Shown one piece after another: positions 6,226 to 8,354 of a stretch of DNA of 8,354 bases (positions within the stretch are counted from its first letter, which is position 1; each line of letters begins with the position of its first letter). The stretch comes from Akkermansia muciniphila. GTDB lineage: Bacteria; Verrucomicrobiota; Verrucomicrobiia; Verrucomicrobiales; Akkermansiaceae. The position numbers and the translations under genes are program-made. The stretch covers positions 1-8,354 of the forward strand of contig CALPMD020000040.1 of assembly GCA_943324575.2 (NCBI GenBank), read 5' to 3'. The notes below the pieces were generated by a model. It had not been told where the DNA came from. It made no database searches and worked only from the letters and a program-made list of their open reading frames with translations.

Positions 6226-7476
6226 ATGAGAATTTTGGTCGTTGGCAAAGGTGGGCGCGAACACGCGCTGGTTAGGGCACTCGCGGAATCACCGGGCAAG
6301 CCCGAGTTGTTTTGCTTCCCCGGTAGCGAGGCGATTTTTCAACTGGCCAAGCCGGTCGCGGCCGATGGGCTGGAATCGCTGATCGAGTGGATGAAGTCCA
6401 ACGCGATCGACCTCTGCGTCGCGGGTGAGGAAAGTTACCTCGTGAAAGGCGAGGGCTTGGCCAACCTCTGCGAGCGCAACGGCATTCCCTGCTGGGGTCC
6501 GCCGAAACAATCGGCACAACTGGAAGCGAGCAAGGAGTTCGCGAAGGAGTTCTTGGTTCGCAATGCCATTCCAACCGCCCGCGCCACGGCCACCGATACG
6601 CTGGAAGAAGCGGTCGCGGCGATTGCTGGAGAATACCCGACAGTTTTGAAATTCGACGGTCTCGCCGCAGGCAAGGGCGTGGCAGTCTGTCCGGACGAGG
6701 CCTCCGCCCTGAGTTTTCTGGATGAGGTGTTCACGCAGCGGCGCTTTGGTGCGGGGCGCGTGCTGGTGGAGCAATGCCTGACGGGTCCCGAGGTTTCCGT
6801 TTTCGCGGCGATCGTGGATGACCAATATCTCATTTTCACGCCGGCCCGCGATTACAAGCGCGCCAATGACGGCGACCTAGGGCCGAACACCGGCGGCATG
6901 GGGGCGGTTGCCAGTCGCAAGCTCGTCTCGCCGGAGGTGCTGGCGCGCATCGAACAAGAAATCGTCCAACCGACGGTCGATGGGCTGCGTCGCGAAAACT
7001 TGCCATACCGTGGATTCCTCTACTTCGGCATCATGCTGACGCCGACCGGCCCGCAGGTGATCGAATACAACTGCCGTTTCGGCGACCCCGAGTGCCAAGC
7101 GGTGATGCCCTTGGTTCAGGGCGACTTGGCGGAATTTTGTCTGGCTGGCGCAAAGGGCGAGCTCCGCCGCGACCTGATTTCCTTCAACGATGGATGGAGC
7201 GTCTGCGTCATCCTCGCCTCCGCGGGGTATCCCGAAACTTCGCGCAACGGCGATCGGATTTCCGGGATCGAGAAAGTCGGCAACGCCCGCGTCTATCATT
7301 CCGGCACCCGCCTCGCCGCCGATGGGGTATGGGAAACTCACGGCGGCCGCGTGCTGGCCGTTGTGGCGGGTGGCGATACCCGTGAGGCAGCCGTCGCCCA
7401 AGCGCATACAGCCGCCGACCAGATCGGATTTGAGGGATTGCAACGCCGTCGCGATGTGGGCATTCTCAATTTTTAA
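6226..7476 (+). CDS. purD: Phosphoribosylamine-glycine ligase (GAR synthetase)
   Basis: Catalyses the second step of de novo purine synthesis in the cytoplasm: 5-phosphoribosylamine + glycine + ATP gives GAR. The 416 residues match the usual length. The N-domain begins MRILVVGKGGREHAL. The ATP-grasp part shows AQLEASKEFAKEF (about 97-109), LKFDGLAAGKGVAV (141-154), ARDYKRANDGDLGPNTGGMGA (207-227) and IEYNCRFGDPECQ (279-291, metal and nucleotide site). The C-domain runs from about 325 to RRRDVGI at 408-413. The start is fixed because the ATG opens the first beta strand before the glycine loop; no strong Shine-Dalgarno site is visible. It is first of an apparent operon with pyrR 12 bp downstream. 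No damage or odd composition seen. Confidence 0.97.
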   Translation: MRILVVGKGGREHALVRALAESPGKPELFCFPGSEAIFQLAKPVAADGLESLIEWMKSNAIDLCVAGEESYLVKGEGLANLCERNGIPCWGPPKQSAQLEASKEFAKEFLVRNAIPTARATATDTLEEAVAAIAGEYPTVLKFDGLAAGKGVAVCPDEASALSFLDEVFTQRRFGAGRVLVEQCLTGPEVSVFAAIVDDQYLIFTPARDYKRANDGDLGPNTGGMGAVASRKLVSPEVLARIEQEIVQPTVDGLRRENLPYRGFLYFGIMLTPTGPQVIEYNCRFGDPECQAVMPLVQGDLAEFCLAGAKGELRRDLISFNDGWSVCVILASAGYPETSRNGDRISGIEKVGNARVYHSGTRLAADGVWETHGGRVLAVVAGGDTREAAVAQAHTAADQIGFEGLQRRRDVGILNF

Positions 7477-7488
7477 TCCTCTACGATT

Positions 7489-8019
7489 ATGGAACATCTA
7501 CTCACAGCCGATGACATCGCCGCGGGTGTGGAGCGCCTCGCAAAGGCGATCCGCGAAAAACATGGCGATCAACCAATCGCGCTGGTGGGCATCCGCAGCC
7601 GGGGAGATGAAGTGGCGGAACGAATTTTGACGATGCTTTCGGAAGAAGACCGCGAGCTCGCCTTCGGGGTCTTGGATATTTCGCTCTATCGCGATGATTT
7701 CGAGCATCTCCACGAAAACCCACGGCTTCAAGAAAGCGACATCACGTTTCCGGTCGACGGTGCCCACATCATCCTTGTCGATGACGTGCTTTTCACCGGT
7801 CGGACGATCCGTGCCGCGCTGGATGCTCTTTCCGACTACGGCCGCCCGGCCAAGGTCGAGCTGGCGGTGCTCATCGACCGCGGCCACCGCGAGATGCCGA
7901 TCCAGCCAGACTATGTGGGTATCGTTCTCGACACCCGCCGTCAGGATCGCGTAAAGGTCTCACTCGTAGGCACTGACGGATTGGACCAGGTTCAAATCGT
8001 CGAAAAGGAAAAACCATGA
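7489..8019 (+). CDS. pyrR: PyrR-family bifunctional regulator / uracil phosphoribosyltransferase
   Basis: A 176-residue PRTase-fold protein. PyrR homologues convert uracil and PRPP to UMP, and in Firmicutes also bind pyr mRNA attenuators. Family signatures in order: LVGIRSRGDEVAERI (32-46), DISLYRDDF (63-71), the PRPP loop LVDDVLFTGRTIRAALDAL (96-114), GRPAKVELAVLIDRGHREMP (118-137) and DYVGIVLDTR (141-150), where family members usually have DYVGKNIPT. Full length. It starts 12 bp after purD and overlaps the next gene by ATGA, so it is co-transcribed with both. The purD-pyrR gap is too short for an attenuator, and none was seen in the purD leader, so RNA-based regulation here is unproven; salvage or regulation at distant pyr genes is possible. 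Confidence 0.94.
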   Translation: MEHLLTADDIAAGVERLAKAIREKHGDQPIALVGIRSRGDEVAERILTMLSEEDRELAFGVLDISLYRDDFEHLHENPRLQESDITFPVDGAHIILVDDVLFTGRTIRAALDALSDYGRPAKVELAVLIDRGHREMPIQPDYVGIVLDTRRQDRVKVSLVGTDGLDQVQIVEKEKP

Positions 8020-8354
8020 GTCTCTTGCCGCAGCGCAAAAAATCCTCCGAGGAAGTCGCGAAGCTCCGCGAATCCCTCGGTATTCCCGGCGAATCGCCGG
8101 GTGAGGAAACGCTGCCTGCCGAAATCCTAAGTCTTCCGATCGATCCTCAAGGCACAACCGCCACGATCCCCGAGCCGTTCCCCCACCTGCCGGTCAAACC
8201 GCCCAAACCGGTCACCTCGCTGCGCAAGTCCGAGCAGTTTCCGCCGCCCGTCGCCCGTCCCATCGTTCCGGCTCCTGACTCCCAACTGCCCAGCTACCGT
8301 CGCAGCGATGACGAGATCCAAGAACTCCGCCGCCAAGACGCGATCCAGATGACC
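8016..8354 (+). CDS. Proline-rich hypothetical protein, partial (C-terminus outside window)
   Basis: Starts at ATG 8016, overlapping the pyrR stop by four bases (ATGA), with AAGGA at 8005-8009 as a ribosome-binding site; 113 codons remain open to the window end. Not recognised as a known family. The N-terminus is MSLLPQRKKS followed by a charged helix; residues 25-93 are a Pro-rich, low-complexity, probably disordered linker (for example PFPHLPVKPPKPV); then a second charged helix begins at about 97. The two charged segments share the pattern S-x-E/D-E-V/I-x-x-L-R-x-x-x-x-I (residues 10-23 and 97-110). No signal peptide or membrane segment is visible so far; one could follow beyond the window. 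Translational coupling suggests co-expression with pyrR, but no function can be assigned. Confidence 0.75.
   Translation, partial: MSLLPQRKKSSEEVAKLRESLGIPGESPGEETLPAEILSLPIDPQGTTATIPEPFPHLPVKPPKPVTSLRKSEQFPPPVARPIVPAPDSQLPSYRRSDDEIQELRRQDAIQMT

Noticed and set aside
6877..7497. 206-codon minus-strand frame opposite purD (and a similar one at 6289-6825)
   Set aside because: Antisense to well-conserved PurD motifs, with no family resemblance or ribosome-binding site.

Overview
The window looks like a piece of a high-GC chromosome from a Gram-negative bacterium of the Verrucomicrobiota, most likely an Opitutales/Opitutaceae-type organism. This is an inference from the combination of a very large surface protein built of autotransporter-associated beta-strand (PATR) repeats, a 7TMR-DISM sensor kinase paired with a LytTR regulator, and a purD-pyrR pair with weak Shine-Dalgarno signals. 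No database search was possible.

Left half (1-5954), all on the minus strand and therefore read from right to left: a membrane sensor histidine kinase (3273-5954) is followed after 76 bp by a LytTR-family response regulator (2513-3196). After a 193-bp gap comes the start of a large secreted protein (1-2319) whose C-terminus lies beyond the window. The secreted protein has a signal peptide, a long glycine-rich domain of the EYLV-IGGGG to GIVIARY type, and then at least five PATR repeats. The 193-bp gap carries a perfect 11-bp direct repeat with a 20-bp period, placed about 30 bp upstream of a perfect TTGACA -35 hexamer. This is a candidate operator through which the LytTR regulator could control the surface protein.

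Middle (5955-6225): a divergent intergenic region of 271 bp between the kinase gene and purD. It has a plausible kinase promoter but no convincing purD promoter.

Right half (6226-8354), plus strand: purD (phosphoribosylamine-glycine ligase), pyrR (uracil phosphoribosyltransferase/pyrimidine regulator family) 12 bp later, and a proline-rich hypothetical gene overlapping pyrR by ATGA and running off the window. The tight spacing indicates one operon joining purine synthesis with a PRPP-dependent pyrimidine salvage or regulatory protein.

No tRNA, rRNA, CRISPR array, insertion sequence or convincing rho-independent terminator was seen. The most interesting hypothesis is a kinase, LytTR regulator and adjacent surface-protein module with its own direct-repeat operator. 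The parts are known families; the link between them is inferred.
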